64,000 bases of DNA from Tricholoma matsutake (lineage: Eukaryota; Basidiomycota; Agaricomycetes; Agaricales; Tricholomataceae). The position numbers were made by a program, and so were the translations under genes. The stretch's first letter is position 1. Every line of letters starts with the position of its first letter. Location: positions 2,542,001 through 2,606,000 of the forward strand of contig AP026543.1 of assembly GCA_026075535.2 (NCBI GenBank), written 5' to 3'. The notes beneath the pieces were generated by a model, which searched no databases, was not told where the DNA came from, and saw only the letters and a list, made by a program, of their open reading frames with translations. Shown in pieces: positions 34,223 through 46,490 of this stretch.

Positions 34223-34350
34223 CAATGCTCGAGGGTACAGTGGACTGAATTCTCACGGATGGGAGTAAACAAGAATAGGCAAAACGACTCCTTCGGCGAC
34301 CCTTTTGGGTCAGCCAGAAGGGTCAAATTTTATTTGGGCCTCGAGGTACA
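34223..34350 (-). repeat. Split direct repeat B1
   Basis: Lies directly next to A2, separated only by a core around ctcgaccaatgctcgag, and precedes the recombinase 3' region. Confidence 0.88.
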
Positions 34351-34707
34351 CCTAAGACCTATTGAAAGAAGTAGGGGAGTAGAGGTGTGGAGAAAAACAA
34401 AGAAAAGAAAAGTGGGATGATGAGTCGGCAATGAGAGGAGTGAGGATACAAATACAATTGAAATAGTGTTAACGGCGTACCAAGATAGAAATACATTTTG
34501 ACTTGCAGACGAATGCTAATGGAAAGGAGAGAGAGAAACGGAACATAAGTAACGTGACGCACCAAGATACAATTACATTAGAACTTGCAGTTGGCTGTAA
34601 ACGAAAAAGAAAAAAAAGAAGAAAAAAAAAGCAAAGACGTGAACCCAAGCGTGGGCGAAAACCTCAGGGGAGGTGTATCGTCATGCATGACGAGTAAGGT
34701 GGGCGAG

Positions 34708-35682
34708 TCAGGCATGCAGCATAGCCTGAAGGAGAACAGGATGCTTGCAAATGTAAATTTGCCAAGTGGAAGAAGCCCAACATCCAATCCCTTGTATGAT
34801 GTGCGGCGCAACCCCGTTCTCAGCGAGTGAGGTGGCACCTCCTGCACGCATTGATTGACCTCCAATGTCATTATTGAAGAAAAGATGGAGGCGAGAGATG
34901 AAAAACCTCCTCATTGGCATGGCACCATTAGCTGTGAGCCAGAGTGGAGACGACAGTGGGAAGAGGCAATCACAGGAGTGTAGGTAGGCACGGAAAAGTG
35001 TTAGTGGGTTGCAGGGAAAAGGGTTGGCGCATAGAATGATTGTGTTCCCTTCGAAAAATCTGTTGGCCTTGTGGCCAGGCAAGAAGAATTGTAAGGTGGA
35101 CTCATCGAGTGCAACGGAGTTATGTGTGGTGAGTTTACGGGGATCATGAAGCTCTCTATCATCTGGCCAAGTTAGCTCTCCCAATCGCATCAGGGCAAAG
35201 AAGCCAACGCAGAGTTGTGTGCAAAAAAGGAGATCGTCATGTGTAGGATGAGAGGAGTGTGCCAGACATACGGTATTGAGGTCTGCAATAGTGAGGGCCC
35301 GCTTGCGGACCGTAGGAGTCCCTCACAGTCGTTTGCAACCCTCGAGCGTGCGGTGGACAAGACGGGACTTTCGGACTTCGCGAATGTTGGGAAAATACAG
35401 TTCAAGTTGGTGGCAAATCCCTGAGAGATAGGTGTCAACGGAGTCGGGTTTGATGTGGTGGCACATGTAGACTGTGTACAAGCTGAGTGTATCGGATGTT
35501 GGTTCGACTGGCATGTTGTGCATGCGGATGAATGACAAGTAGGAGTTGAGTGCTGAACCATAATTCTTCCAGGTTCCGACATCAATTGCTTGTCCTAGGG
35601 CAATAGCTCGCTCACAGACTAAGCGCTCTCGCGTCCACGGCTCCTGTTGAGGTTGCCGGGCACGAACATGGGAGGTAATCAT
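34708..35682 (-). pseudogene. Ngaro 1 tyrosine recombinase
   Basis: A 324-codon frame with one TGA (35323-35325) at a position where CGA would fit. Its ATG overlaps the RT stop as ATGA. The N-terminal SAM-like domain includes TWKNYGSALNSYLSFIRMHN. The catalytic part has the first Arg in FALMRLGELTW, the second Arg in GGQSMRAGGATSLAENG (the usual His of the H-x-x-R box reads Gln), and the nucleophile Tyr in WQIYICKHP. It would integrate the circular DNA copy by strand exchange. The replaced His and the stop suggest inactivity. Confidence 0.85.
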
Positions 35683-38660
35683 TTTTTTGTTGCCCCCAAT
35701 GTTCTGAATTGTGGGGGTTGAAAAGATGATATGTGGAGTTCTGGCACTGACTTTACAGCCTTGTCGAACTCTCGACGCGAGATCGCGTCTGCTACTACAT
35801 TTTGTACACCTGGGATGTGAAGAACGCGCACATCAAACTCATTTTCCAAGAAGATGTCCATGCAGTGATGAAGAAGAGGGTTGAATTCTGGCAGGCAACG
35901 CAAGGAGTTGAAGATGTTCACAGTGTTCATACTATCGGTGTATACAACAATTTTGGATGATTTCATTGCTGAGGTACGCAGATTCTCCAATGCTCCTGCC
36001 ACAGCTAATGCTTCGAAATAGAATATAATGTCGCTTTCCAGGTCCAGTGGGACTGGACAGTAGAAACCCTCGCGGTGTGCTGGAAACCAGAAAGCTAGAC
36101 CTGTCGTACATGCATCGCAGAACACTGTCTCGTCCATGTCTTCTTTGTCCCAAGAAACAGAGGATAGAAGCCTGATTCCCAACGAGTTGCGTAGGTGAGT
36201 TGACGCCCAGTTGAGATCATCGCGAACTGCATTGTTGACCCAAATCTTCATCAAGGGTTGGTCCTTCCCAGCTATCTTAGGATAGAAGCTGTTCAGAGCT
36301 GGTCGGATCATTGGAAACACGTTGAAGCTCCAATTCAACCAACCAGCCAGCTGTTGCCACCGATGCAGAGGCCATGCAGCACCCTTTTTCTTTTTGGACC
36401 AGGCTGTGAAATGCTGGAGTTCTTGTAAGAGGTTGTTTAGGCTTTCACTGGGAAGCGTGAGTGTTAGGCTGTTCGCATTGACTTCTATACCAATGATGGT
36501 GAGTTTCTCTCTGAAAACTTGTTTGTGTGGCTCATGTGGGATGCCCAGTTCGTCCCATAGGGACAGAAGCTTCACCTGGTTGGCAGGCATATCTTTCCCA
36601 TATTGATGATACCACCGCTTATTTCTACACTCATCAATTCCGAATGAGTCATCCATGTAGGTCCAGAGATCCAGAATTGTCCTTTCGTTTTTGGCTATCC
36701 ACGTCACCAAACCATCGAAAGTGATGTAGACACCTCCTGAACCTCGTCCCCCAAAGCAATTATTATGATCGACATCCCGTTCTTCGTCCACTGTAACAAT
36801 TTGCTTGATTTGCCATAAAGGATGCATTGGTAGTAATCGGTATGCTTCAGCAACGTCTGACTTGTAGATTAAGTATGACTGATTAGGTTCTGCTCAATGA
36901 CGAGCAAGTAACCCTGCCCCCAGGTGTCTCATGTTGTCCAGGGGAAAACCTTTGATGTCCTCGCATTTGATCATGGAGTTAGGAGCAAATTGTCCAGCAC
37001 TCTGGTTAATGACCATGCGAAGATTTTCAGAGCGCGGTTTAGGAACTGCATGTATTGGCGAAGCATGCATACCCGGGAAAAGTTTTTGACCAAAAGAGCC
37101 TGAGAATCTCCCTTTCAAATGCTCATGGTCTCATTGGGTTCGTAAAAAGTTCTTTTCTTTTGCGTCTCGTGGCATTCCTAGTGATTCATCTACAACAGAT
37201 GGATAGCTTTCGTGATGTGTATTTGCCCATGGCCAGAAACCTTCTTGCAGACCTCGACAAACGGAGTGAACAAAGGGCTGGTTGGGATGGTTCAGTAGCA
37301 TTTGCTCGAAGAGGTCTACTTTGATTGGTGTGATGATTTTGAAAAGAGTTGGATGGTCCTTTATAGTTCTCATTGCTTCAATGTTCGATAGTTTGTATGC
37401 TGGTACTGAGGGTAATGGTTTAGCTTGTTCAGTCCAGTCGGCCAGACAGTAGGGTGAAAGAATTGTGTCATTGGTGTCTGTTTGCTCATGGTCCCAAATA
37501 TTGTATCTGAGGAATTTTGGACGCATTCCGTAGACCATATCAGACCTACTGAGTGCAGCTGTCTTGGCTGTGTCCAGGTTGTTTGCATTTGAGACAGATA
37601 TGATGGTACCGGCATGTGTTTGCAGGACTGCGGCATCCTCCAACACTGTTGAATCGACGACACACTTCTGTTGACCGTCCCTTGGGGCACTGGTCTCCAG
37701 TTGTGAATCAGCTACTGGAACCACCTTGGATTCCATCTGGGAGAAGGTATGCGGAGTATAGATAGGTGAACTGCTCTCAATTGGTGAGCAGGATTGACTG
37801 TCCACCTCCCACTGTCGACCGGACAGCTCTGTCAAAGGCAATGAGTTTGTAATGGGCATTGACATGCTTGGCAGAGAATTCGGATGCCATGTAATCTCCC
37901 CACTGCCATAACTCCTCGGCTCAATGAGGGAAGACGTACGAGGTCGCTTTGGAGGCGGCATGCCATGCAATGGTCCAGTCGCCGCTTGTTTGCACCTTTC
38001 GAACCGGATCTGACTTTCCAAGAGAGATCTCTGTACTTCCGATGCGTCCCACATTCTCCTTAGGAGGGGCAATGTGGTGGAGACTGCTGAAGATGACATC
38101 AAGGTTAATGGCTTCTCCTTTGAATATATGCCTCCATTCAGACTCTGGGAATGCCTGGGGAGCCGAAGTGGCTCTTCTGATCTCTCGCTCAGCGAACACG
38201 AGGTCCTTTTGAATGGTAGCGAGTGCATCTTGTGTTCACTTTCTGTTCTCGTCAAGTTCTTTAGCCTGTGCCTCAACTTCGGTAGTGTACCACGGTAATT
38301 GCGACTGGTAAATTTGCTTCCTTTTGTTGGACTCTCCCTCTCCTCCTGTGGCTTCTGAATCACTCTTTGAACTGGCGGAACTTGATATGCTTCGTCTTCG
38401 TCGCTTGTGGAGAAGGTCCCTTCGGAGCTCTCATAAGAATTGTTCTGCATCTCCTCCTGTGTTTGATTCACTGCCTTGAGCAATCCGATTGAGGACCGAA
38501 ACATCAGCAATTCCGACTGTGGGTTCTTCTTGACCATTTCCCCCGACGGCTTGTAATCCTCGTTGTACAGCTCCCTTTTGTTTGGATGCAATGATGTCGA
38601 CATAGAGGGTGTATTGTTAAAGAGTTGCCTTCCGAACTGATTCACTGACATTGGCTTCAT
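35679..38660 (-). pseudogene. Ngaro 1 reverse transcriptase-RNase H
   Basis: One frame from 38660 to 35679, broken only by TGA at 37131-37133 and 36894-36896. The RT signature is MYGMRPKFLR upstream, then SPIHAVPKPRSENLRMVINQ, SMIKCEDIKGFPLDNMRHLG and the active site WTYMDDSFG. The RNase H has FCDACTTGLAFWF, YFEALAVAGALENL, VVYTDSMNTVNIFNS and VVADAISR (D-E-D-D). The first 300 or more codons overlap the gag frame. The pol start is not certain. Confidence 0.88.
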
Positions 38661-38958
38661 ACAATACTTGTAGAATTTGGTAGAGTGTTTCCATTCGTGA
38701 GGTCTTGTCTTCCCGGAAATCCTGGACGAGGTTGTCCATCTTTGAGACGAGACTAGCTCGGAACTGGTCTTCCTCGGGATCTGTCATGGTAGGTGGTACT
38801 GAGTTCCCTCCGATTTGGACTCCGGGTTCAACAGGACCGGTGGATCTTCCAGATGATCCAACAGAGAGGGTTTGGGTTGCTCCTCCCTCATTTTCCCCAG
38901 TGGTTCTTTCCAGCATTGCTGGTTGTGCAAAGTAGGTTGCATGTTCATTGTCTGACAT
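37720..38958 (-). pseudogene. Ngaro 1 gag-like ORF
   Basis: Probable start ATG at 38958-38956 (MSDNEHATYFAQ), aligned with MSENAH in element 2. The conserved block FAEREIRRATSAPQAFPESE through RKVQTSGDWTIAWHAASKAT ends at TGA 37921-37923, exactly where element 2 has an arginine codon CGA. This frame is different from the overlapping pol frame. Function is inferred as capsid/nucleic-acid binding from position. Confidence 0.75.
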
Positions 38959-38980
38959 GTGAGGAACAATGTATAATTTC

Positions 38981-39368
38981 GAGCACAAAATGATACGCTG
39001 CGTGTAAACTGAGATATCACTAGGAGGGAGAGAGAGAGAGACAGAGGTGAGCTACGTGAGAAACGAGAAGTAAGACTAGAGAGAGAAAGCCCTTACCTAG
39101 GAGGGAGAGAGAGAGTAACAGAGACGACCTGAAACAGGCGATGTCTCTGAATCTCCCCCCTTCCTAGGAATAGGGGTTTTGGCACATGACATGTGCATGA
39201 AAAGAGTCCAGCGGGACCCGCGACGCACGCGGTGCAGTAGTTCAGCATGAACATCTTATCACACGCGGTGTAGAAAAGACAAAGGACATGCACGCGGTGC
39301 ATGCACCATAGCAACGGCGGGTCCAGAACCTCTCGCCATTGGACTTGCATAAACTTGCTTTAAACTCG
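38981..39368 (-). repeat. Split direct repeat A1
   Basis: 388 bp. It is the left (5') end of element 1 on the minus strand. Compared with A2 it shows CpG-to-TpG or CpA changes at most differing sites. Confidence 0.9.
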
Positions 39369-39387
39369 ATAAAATTTATCGAGTTTA
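39361..39387. other. 27-bp palindrome at the head-to-head junction
   Basis: TAAACTCGATAAA and its exact complement TTTATCGAGTTTA flank one central base (39374). It marks the meeting point of two Ngaro 5' ends. Confidence 0.9.
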
Positions 39388-39547
39388 TGTAAAGTCCGTT
39401 TACGCAAGTCCAATGGAAAGCACTCTATACGATGACACCTAGCGTCTCCTGCACCGCGTGCACACCACAGAATAGCATTGCGTGCTCTGGCATTCGAGTC
39501 TCCTTGCACTGCATGCACCAATAGTTCATGCTGAACTGAGTTCTTCA

Positions 39548-41921
39548 CACTAGAACCTGGCAGGATGATATATAACTAACTGTACTTACCGTCTATAGCG
39601 TGGTACATGCACGACTGTCATTACAGTACAGATTGATATATCAAAACAACTGTAATTGCATGCTCAGGTAGACACCCCATACAACAACCAGCAGCCTGTT
39701 AGTCATCGTCCCGCCATTTTTCTGCCCGCTGTTAGAGTAATTATAACTTTTCATCTCACATTCAGATCTGTTTTCGAACCATGATTCATTGTGGATTGAT
39801 GCAGGATTGATGGGACTTCTACTTCTCATATTATATTCCCCCTGATCATCAATTTGACAGGTCCACAATGTTTCCGATCGGCTTCACTTTGTGACATGTT
39901 CTATCCATATGTTTGATCTGTCAGATACTATGTATGTTTGGCTACTTCCAAGAAATGGTATATTTTTTAATCTACAGGCTGTGGCGAAGGCTTGTCGGCG
40001 GCCACTGGCAGATACCTTCATTCTATGTGGTCTCATTTCATAATCCTATTTTCACCTGTCAAAACATATTTTTATTTTTTCAATAGATCGCGGCAGGGGC
40101 TTCCGTCGAGCATTCACACCGCTCAGCGCTACCTAGAGCTTGCCGAGTTACTTACTGTTCTCACCCCGTGACCCCATTGCCCCATTGCCCGTCATTGGTT
40201 CACCCCGCTGCCCCATCCTATTTTTTCATTGCTAATCACCCCTACACCAGCCCGTCTGCATATTGCTCCACCAGTTTCGTGGGGTTGATCTGTGATGATA
40301 GCGAAAGGAAGACTGGCAGGGAAGTGAAACACGGGGACTGTGAGGATACAGTCTGAAAGAGTTCGAAATTAAAACACACAGGGTAATGAATATGTACGTA
40401 CATCGCGGTACACTGGATCCAGTGCCAATAATCTAACCTGCATCCATCGTGTCCAGTATATCCTTCTTACTCTTTTGCGTTCATCTTGATTAGCTCATGT
40501 TGGGACTTAGCGCTAGCGTTGTTGTTGCAGGTATGGCGCGGTCTTGGTGAAGGCTGAAGGGCTATAATATCAGTAAAATATAAAATACTAAATATACAAG
40601 CTATGAATTACTTTACTTACCTCCATGGTTTTGACGGAGTGGTGAGACCGACAAGTTACAATGATGATGGGATTGATAAAAAAGTGTACTGCCACCTATT
40701 CCCACGCCTCAGTAATGGAATCAACAAAAATGGGAGCCTTACCATACTTTAACACAGGTATCTGAGGGTCTGAAAACCATCGGGATACAGTATTTCATTG
40801 TATTAGATCATATTGGTGGTTAGATTTTGTTGGGAGGTTGAGAATTTGAGTAAAAGTCAGACGAAGTCGCGAAAACAGTTGGAGGCAGTTGAAGTTGTGT
40901 AGGATTACTTACCTACATTGTACTCCCTACACACACCATACCTCAGCATAGTTTTTTTCCCCGAGGCTTACCGTTTACGTGCCTTTCCTGCCAGGCCACA
41001 AGGTTTGAGCTCGGGCCCATGAAACATTTAGTACAGCTTGTCTACGAAACTTGAAGTAGCCCTCGGAGATTTGAAGTGACTTTCATGGAACATGTCACTT
41101 TCTTAAATCTAAACAGATTGAAAATGAATTGTCGAGTCAAGTTAGTCCCACCATGATCATCCTCGATCATTCGATCATCCCTGTGAAATTTTGACGATGA
41201 CGAGGAGCACGAAGAATAAATGCTGAAAAATGATATTTTATTTTTATGGAAATTATGGAATATCAGAATTTGAAAACACGCAAACGATGTGTCGACTAAA
41301 AATATCACAGAACCATGAGTCAGCAACAGAATTATGCATGTAGTGTTTTTGGCAGAAGGCGCGTCGCGCCGGCGGAGAAGGAATGGTCGAACATTGTCGC
41401 TTAGTATTATCTGCCAGTGATCATGCATTTCGCTATTTGCAAAAGGAACTTAATCACAGCTCATATTTGCTAGGAGTTCGAATGCTACCGTAGCCGCCGG
41501 TAAGTCCTATGTTTTATGTTTTTACGGAAATATCATGAGTAGCATGTTTTCATGAATTAGAACTGTCATACTTCGAAGGCTTGCCTACATACACAAATCT
41601 ATTAATAGCTCGAGCCTGCCCAGGCCTGCCCATGCCTAACCACATGATCGCATTCCAGGAACAGCGATGGATTGATTGACAGGAGGAATCAGCGAAGAAC
41701 CCAGATCATGACAAAAAAGGATTGATTGTAGTGGGAGGCGCAAGGGAGCGCAAGGATCAGGCTAGCAGGAATGTGCCCAACGCACAAGGGGCCGTCGTAC
41801 CAGATCAGAACATCACGTGCATTCATTATATATCAAGCGGATCTGTAATTACAGTCCTGCATGTACCACACTATGATCTGTAACTACAGTACATTGATAT
41901 ATGATAAGGACGGTATTGCCT
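39548..41921. mobile_element. DNA transposon, 2.4 kb, non-autonomous, 8-bp duplication
   Basis: Perfect duplication GTTCTTCA at 39540-39547 and 41922-41929. The two ends carry inverted subterminal blocks (gtggtacatgcacgactg near 39604; catgtaccacactatg near 41858) with ctgtaattacag-type words. Inner sequence (40.1-41.6 kb) shows no recognisable protein. The same ends occur at 19884 and 25963. An 8-bp duplication suggests hAT or a related superfamily, but the terminal bases are not clearly hAT-like. Confidence 0.75.
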
Positions 41922-42074
41922 GTTCTTCACTAAGTCTGACTTCTCCTATTCTTTGGGAGAGGAACAAGAATTATGAGACAACTCCTCTTCGTTGCTCTCT
42001 CTTTGTATCTCGTTCTCTTACAGTGTTACACCACTCTGTTCTTTTTTGGTCTCCAATTACACATCGTACCTCAC

Positions 42075-43499
42075 ATGTCAGAGAATGCCCACATCGGCCT
42101 ATTCGGACAATCCTCACCTCACACGCTCCCAGAGGGAGATGGAGGTCAGGCAGGAACTGATGGGGGATGAGTTAGGGCCAACGAGAGTCAAACCATCCCT
42201 ACAATCACGCTTGACAGACAGAGTGGACCAGATCTCACTGCTCCACCGAATTGGACCCCTGCGCAACAAGACATACATAAGGAATTCAGAGCTGACCTTG
42301 TTGCTGAAATGGATCAACTCGTCCAAGACTTCAGGGAGTGAAGGACAACAAACTTGAAGGTCAAGACCTTATACCAGATACTCAAGATCATTCAATGAGC
42401 AGATATCAGTGAAAGAGTCAAGAGAACAGCACTTGAACAGTGCACAGTGCACATTGACCTCATCGACAATCAACAACAGCTTGCTGAACCACGAGGAGCT
42501 CAGACAACAAGAGACAGAGTCGACAGAGACAGACAAGAGGATGGAACCAATGAACGCCAGACAGCTGACATTGAGCAAGGCACTCAGGATGCAGACAAAT
42601 TCCTGCGGGAACTTCGAAGAGAACTCGTCAGTAAATGGAGGCGAAAGGCTTCCTCAGATGCCGCAAGTTCATCAGATGAAAGTTTGAGTGGAGGACATGG
42701 AGAAGCGGAGTCGAACAAGAAGAAGAGAGTATATCAATCCCAGCTCCCATGGTACACAACTGAAACTGAAGCACGAAAAAGAGAAGTCGACAAAAATCGC
42801 AAGAAGACACGAGACACACTTGGAGTCTTTCAGAAAGACCTCACATTTGCAGAACGTGAGATTCAACGTTCAACCTCAGCCCCACAAGGATTCCCAGAGT
42901 CTGAGTGGAGACACATTTTCAGAGGAGAATCTGTCAACCTTGACATCGTCTTCAGCAACCTCCACCACATTGCCCCTGCTCAGGAGAATGTGGGCCGCAT
43001 CAGAAGAACGGAGATCTCTCTTAGAAAGACAGATCCAGCTAGGAAAGTCCAGACAAGTGGCGATTGGACGGCAGCATGGCATGCTGCATCCAAAGCCACA
43101 ACATTTGCATTCCCTCACCGAGCCGAAGAGCTCCAACAATGGGGCGACTACATGGGATCAGAGTTCTCGGCCAGACAGATAAGCTCTCACCAAAATCTCA
43201 TTGCGTTTGACAAAGCTGTCAGGACTCGGGTCAGAGGAGGACAGGCAATCCGACTCACAGATTGCGAACAATTTTCATACCTCTACTCAGCATTCCTCCT
43301 TCCAGATGGAGTACAAGGGGGATCAAGCGGACGTTTTGGTGGAGAACAGCGACAGCGGGACCGTACCGGAGAGGTCTGTCGCCGCTACAATAGTACAGGA
43401 GGATGCAGAAGCACAACCAACACATGTCGATACCGACACATCTGTAGCCTGTGTCGTCAACCAGGTCATGGCAAAGAAAGCTGTGATCGACAAGCTTGA
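42075..43499 (+). pseudogene. Ngaro 2 gag-like ORF
   Basis: In one frame from ATG 42075. TGA stops occur near 42168, 42339 and 42396, then the frame is open to 43499. The block TFAEREIQRSTSAPQGFPES to KTDPARKVQTSGDWTAAWHA matches gag of element 1. SSHQNLIAFDKAVRTR and QFSYLYSAFLLP follow. The C-terminus has a Cys/His finger, CRRYNSTGGCRSTTNTCRYR then HICSLCRQPGHGKESC. This finger suggests nucleic-acid binding. The overlapping pol frame is read at 42688-43182 and 43201-43575. Confidence 0.75.
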
Positions 43500-43589
43500 A
43501 GCTGCCTATGGAATGCGACCAAGATATCTTCGCTACCAGGCATATATGTCATTAGCTCGCAAAGTAATCTTCTAATAAGAACAAATAGG

Positions 43590-45022
43590 AGTACTACTAA
43601 CTTTAGTAACATTCAGCTATTCAGCTATTCGGCCCGGAACTTCCGAATCACTATTTTCTTTGTGATCAAAGCAATTGTGTTCCACCGAAATATTGAGAGG
43701 AGAGAAGGATCAGAAGGACCCCAGATGAGTCCATAAATTAAGCTCTACATAAGTCATTATGGCTAGGTTGATTTGAGTACTACTAACTTTAGTAACATTC
43801 AGCTATTCGGCTATTCGGCCTGGAACTTCCGAATCACTATTTTCTTTGTGATCAAAGCAATTGTGTGACACCGAAATATTGAGAGGAGAGAAGGATCAGA
43901 AGGACCCCGGATGAGTCCATAAATTAAGCTCTACATAAGTCATTATGGCTAGGTTGATTTCGAGTTTTCTGATTTTTGTCTGATTTCAGTAATGTTTTGG
44001 TCGTACGTTCTAGTTAACAGATCAGAGTGCTTGGTATTGAGGTATATTAAGCATACCTCAACACATCACATTCCTCATTCCGCATCATATTTATTCAAGA
44101 TCTGACATATCACATCACAAAATATATGTGAGAAGAAATATACATTTCTATTGCCGACCACCCTAAATTAATTATGGCACCTCTATTTAGAATGGAATAT
44201 GCATACACTATTTGTGAGGTACGACAACTTTAGTACTATTAGGTTATTGAGTTATTCGGTCCGGGATTCCGAATCACTATTTTCATGTTGAATCACTATT
44301 TCTTCGAACTAGATTGCAATTTCTGTAATGATTGCATTACAGCCAGTGTCACGGCCACACTCTGGGGTCCTGACAACGTTCGTGAGTCGTGACTTGATGA
44401 TTTTGAACCAAGAACATTGATTTATTCAACATCACTAACCTATGAGTAAAATAAATAGATAAACATGGGGGAAAAACTTACCTACGACATTAGTATTTGG
44501 AGCCTTCGGAATGCAAATGATGATGTTCATGAGGTCAATTAAATAGGGTGCAACATGCAACACCCATCACCGCCATGAAGACAAGACCATGCACAGAGGA
44601 CCTATGTGCTACCAACAGACACAGGACCACACAGCATTGCTTCAAGTGCATGGGACAGCGACTCCCCAGTATGAGCCAAATTTTTATTACTTAGTTAGAC
44701 TTGGAAAATGTTTGCCCACCCCTTTGCATTTGCGCAAGGGGCTTTGCTTAATATACCTCAATACCGAGCACTCTGATCTGTTAACTAGAACGTACGACCA
44801 AAACATTACTAAAATCAGGCAAAAATCAGAAAACTCGAAATCAACCTAGCCATAATGACTTATGTAGAGCTTAATTTATGGACTCATCCGGGGTCCTTCT
44901 GATCCTTCTCTCCTCTCAATATTTCGGTGTCACACAATTGCTTTGATCACAAAGAAAATAGTGATTCGGAAGTTCCGGGCCGAATAGCCGAATAGCTGAA
45001 TGTTACTAAAGTTAGTAGTACT
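43590..45022. repeat. Long-TIR MITE with duplicated left end
   Basis: The terminal sequence AGTACTACTAACTTTAGTAA appears at 43590 and again at 43776 (a 186-bp tandem duplication), and inverted at the right end, finishing 45022. TIRs extend about 285 bp (43776-44060 against 44740-45022). A third weak copy of the ttcggtccgggattccgaatc segment lies at 44250. No transposase is present. Confidence 0.85.
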
Positions 45023-46490
45023 TGATGTGTTCCATCTCAGTGGCATTCTTGCAATTCATTGTAGCATCGGCACAAAGACTGAATGAGTTGCATTTGATAT
45101 AATGATATTCTCCATGGTAACAACCTCTATCATCAGCTAAAAGACTCAGGGAGAGCCATGCTCACCCGATTGTTCTTTATGATCATAGCATACCATCGGC
45201 ACCGGGCGGTTCAAAGACTTGAGGAGAGCCACATTCACTATTTGTCACAATCATAGTACAGGTTGGAGAGCCGTGTTCAGTACCCTCATGATAAGGATTC
45301 AGCTTATAAGTGTGATGATATCTACTATTCATCAACTCACCTCACATATCATGGATCGGGAGCAACACAGGCGATTTCTTACTCAGGTCGCAGCCATAGT
45401 TGTCAACTTAGTTGCATGTGCTACATTGGCCTATGGTACTCCACAGTTTGACCAAATCCCATATCACGACTCTGCACTGACTGGTACTGATTGGGTTAAG
45501 GAGTTGATGGAGGGCCATCCAGAGCGAATTTGTTGTGAACTCAGTGTCCACCTGCATGTATTTAAGATATTGGTAGCATATCTCCAGGTCATCAGTGAAA
45601 TGCACTCCAGGGATGTCCTCCTTGAAGAACAATTGGCGATCTTTCTGTACCGATGTACAACTGGGCTGTCAATTTGTCATGTAGGCAAATGCTTCCAATG
45701 TTCCAATGAGACAATCTCAAAGTACATCTTCTAATATTGCATATCAATTGCTTGCTTACACTTAATGCCAGATATTTTTTGAAGATGCTGAATATCTTCT
45801 CATCCAGCCCATTCTACGCTGACTATGTACACTTGCCTGGCATCAATGACCCAATTTCTAAATACATCACAGACAATGACAAGTTCTACCCATTTTTTGC
45901 AGGTGCGATTGGTGCATTGGATGGGACCCATTTTGACTGCTCAGGTACTCCAGAACAATGGGCAATTGCTTGTGATTGTAAAGGCCGTGTTACACAGAAT
46001 TGCCTTGCTGCATGTGACTTTTCACACAGATTTGTGTATGTCTTCAGTTGATGGGAGGGATCTATTACAGACTCAACAATGTTTAACAACACCCACATCA
46101 CAGACTTGCATGTTCCAACAGCCAGCAATCACTATTACTTTGCTGATGCAGGCTTTCCCAACTCACTTTCCCTTATGCTCCCTTATCGAGGTGTACACTA
46201 TCATCTCATGGAATGGAGCCGTGCAGAACTTCGGTACTGTATAGTTCCAACACTCCATATCATCTGATTCTTACATTTGTGATAGCCCTGCCAGTGCTCA
46301 AGAGCTGTTCAATCTCCGTCACGCATCAGCATGCAATATTGTCGAGGGGATTTTTGGCATCTTGAAGAACTGGTTTGCAATTCTGAGGAGCAATCCTGAC
46401 TTGGATGTAGATACCAAGCGAAGCTTGCTCTGGCACTTGCTGCCATTCACAATTTCATTAGGGAGTATGATGATGAGGACATACAGGAGC

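Larger units (their letters stand above)
33676..39368 (-). mobile_element. Ngaro-type tyrosine-recombinase retrotransposon 1
   Basis: On the minus strand the order is A1 (39368-38981), gag, RT/RNase H, tyrosine recombinase, B1 (34350-34223), A2 (34220-33833) and B2 (33803-33676). This A1-ORFs-B1-A2-B2 pattern of split direct repeats defines Ngaro-group elements of the DIRS order. A1 and A2 are both 388 bp and differ by only about nine substitutions, nearly all CpG/TpG. Three TGA codons in the pol and recombinase frames and one in gag make the copy defective. About 30 bp of extra sequence lies between A2 and B2. Confidence 0.88.
39369..43560 (+). mobile_element. Ngaro-type element 2, head to head, truncated
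   Basis: Reading right from 39375, cgagtttatgtaaagtcc through gcaagtccaatgg is a diverged A repeat in inverted orientation to A1. It is contiguous with 41930 onward once the insertion 39548-41921 is removed. It leads into the gag ATG at 42075. The copy ends inside the pol frame (YGMRPRYLRY, about 43545) close to the long-TIR MITE. RT, recombinase, B1-A2-B2 are absent. Confidence 0.8.

Noticed and set aside
39593..41042. Protein-coding gene inside the 2.4-kb DNA transposon
   Set aside because: Open frames are short (about 60-130 codons) and no transposase or host domain can be seen on either strand.
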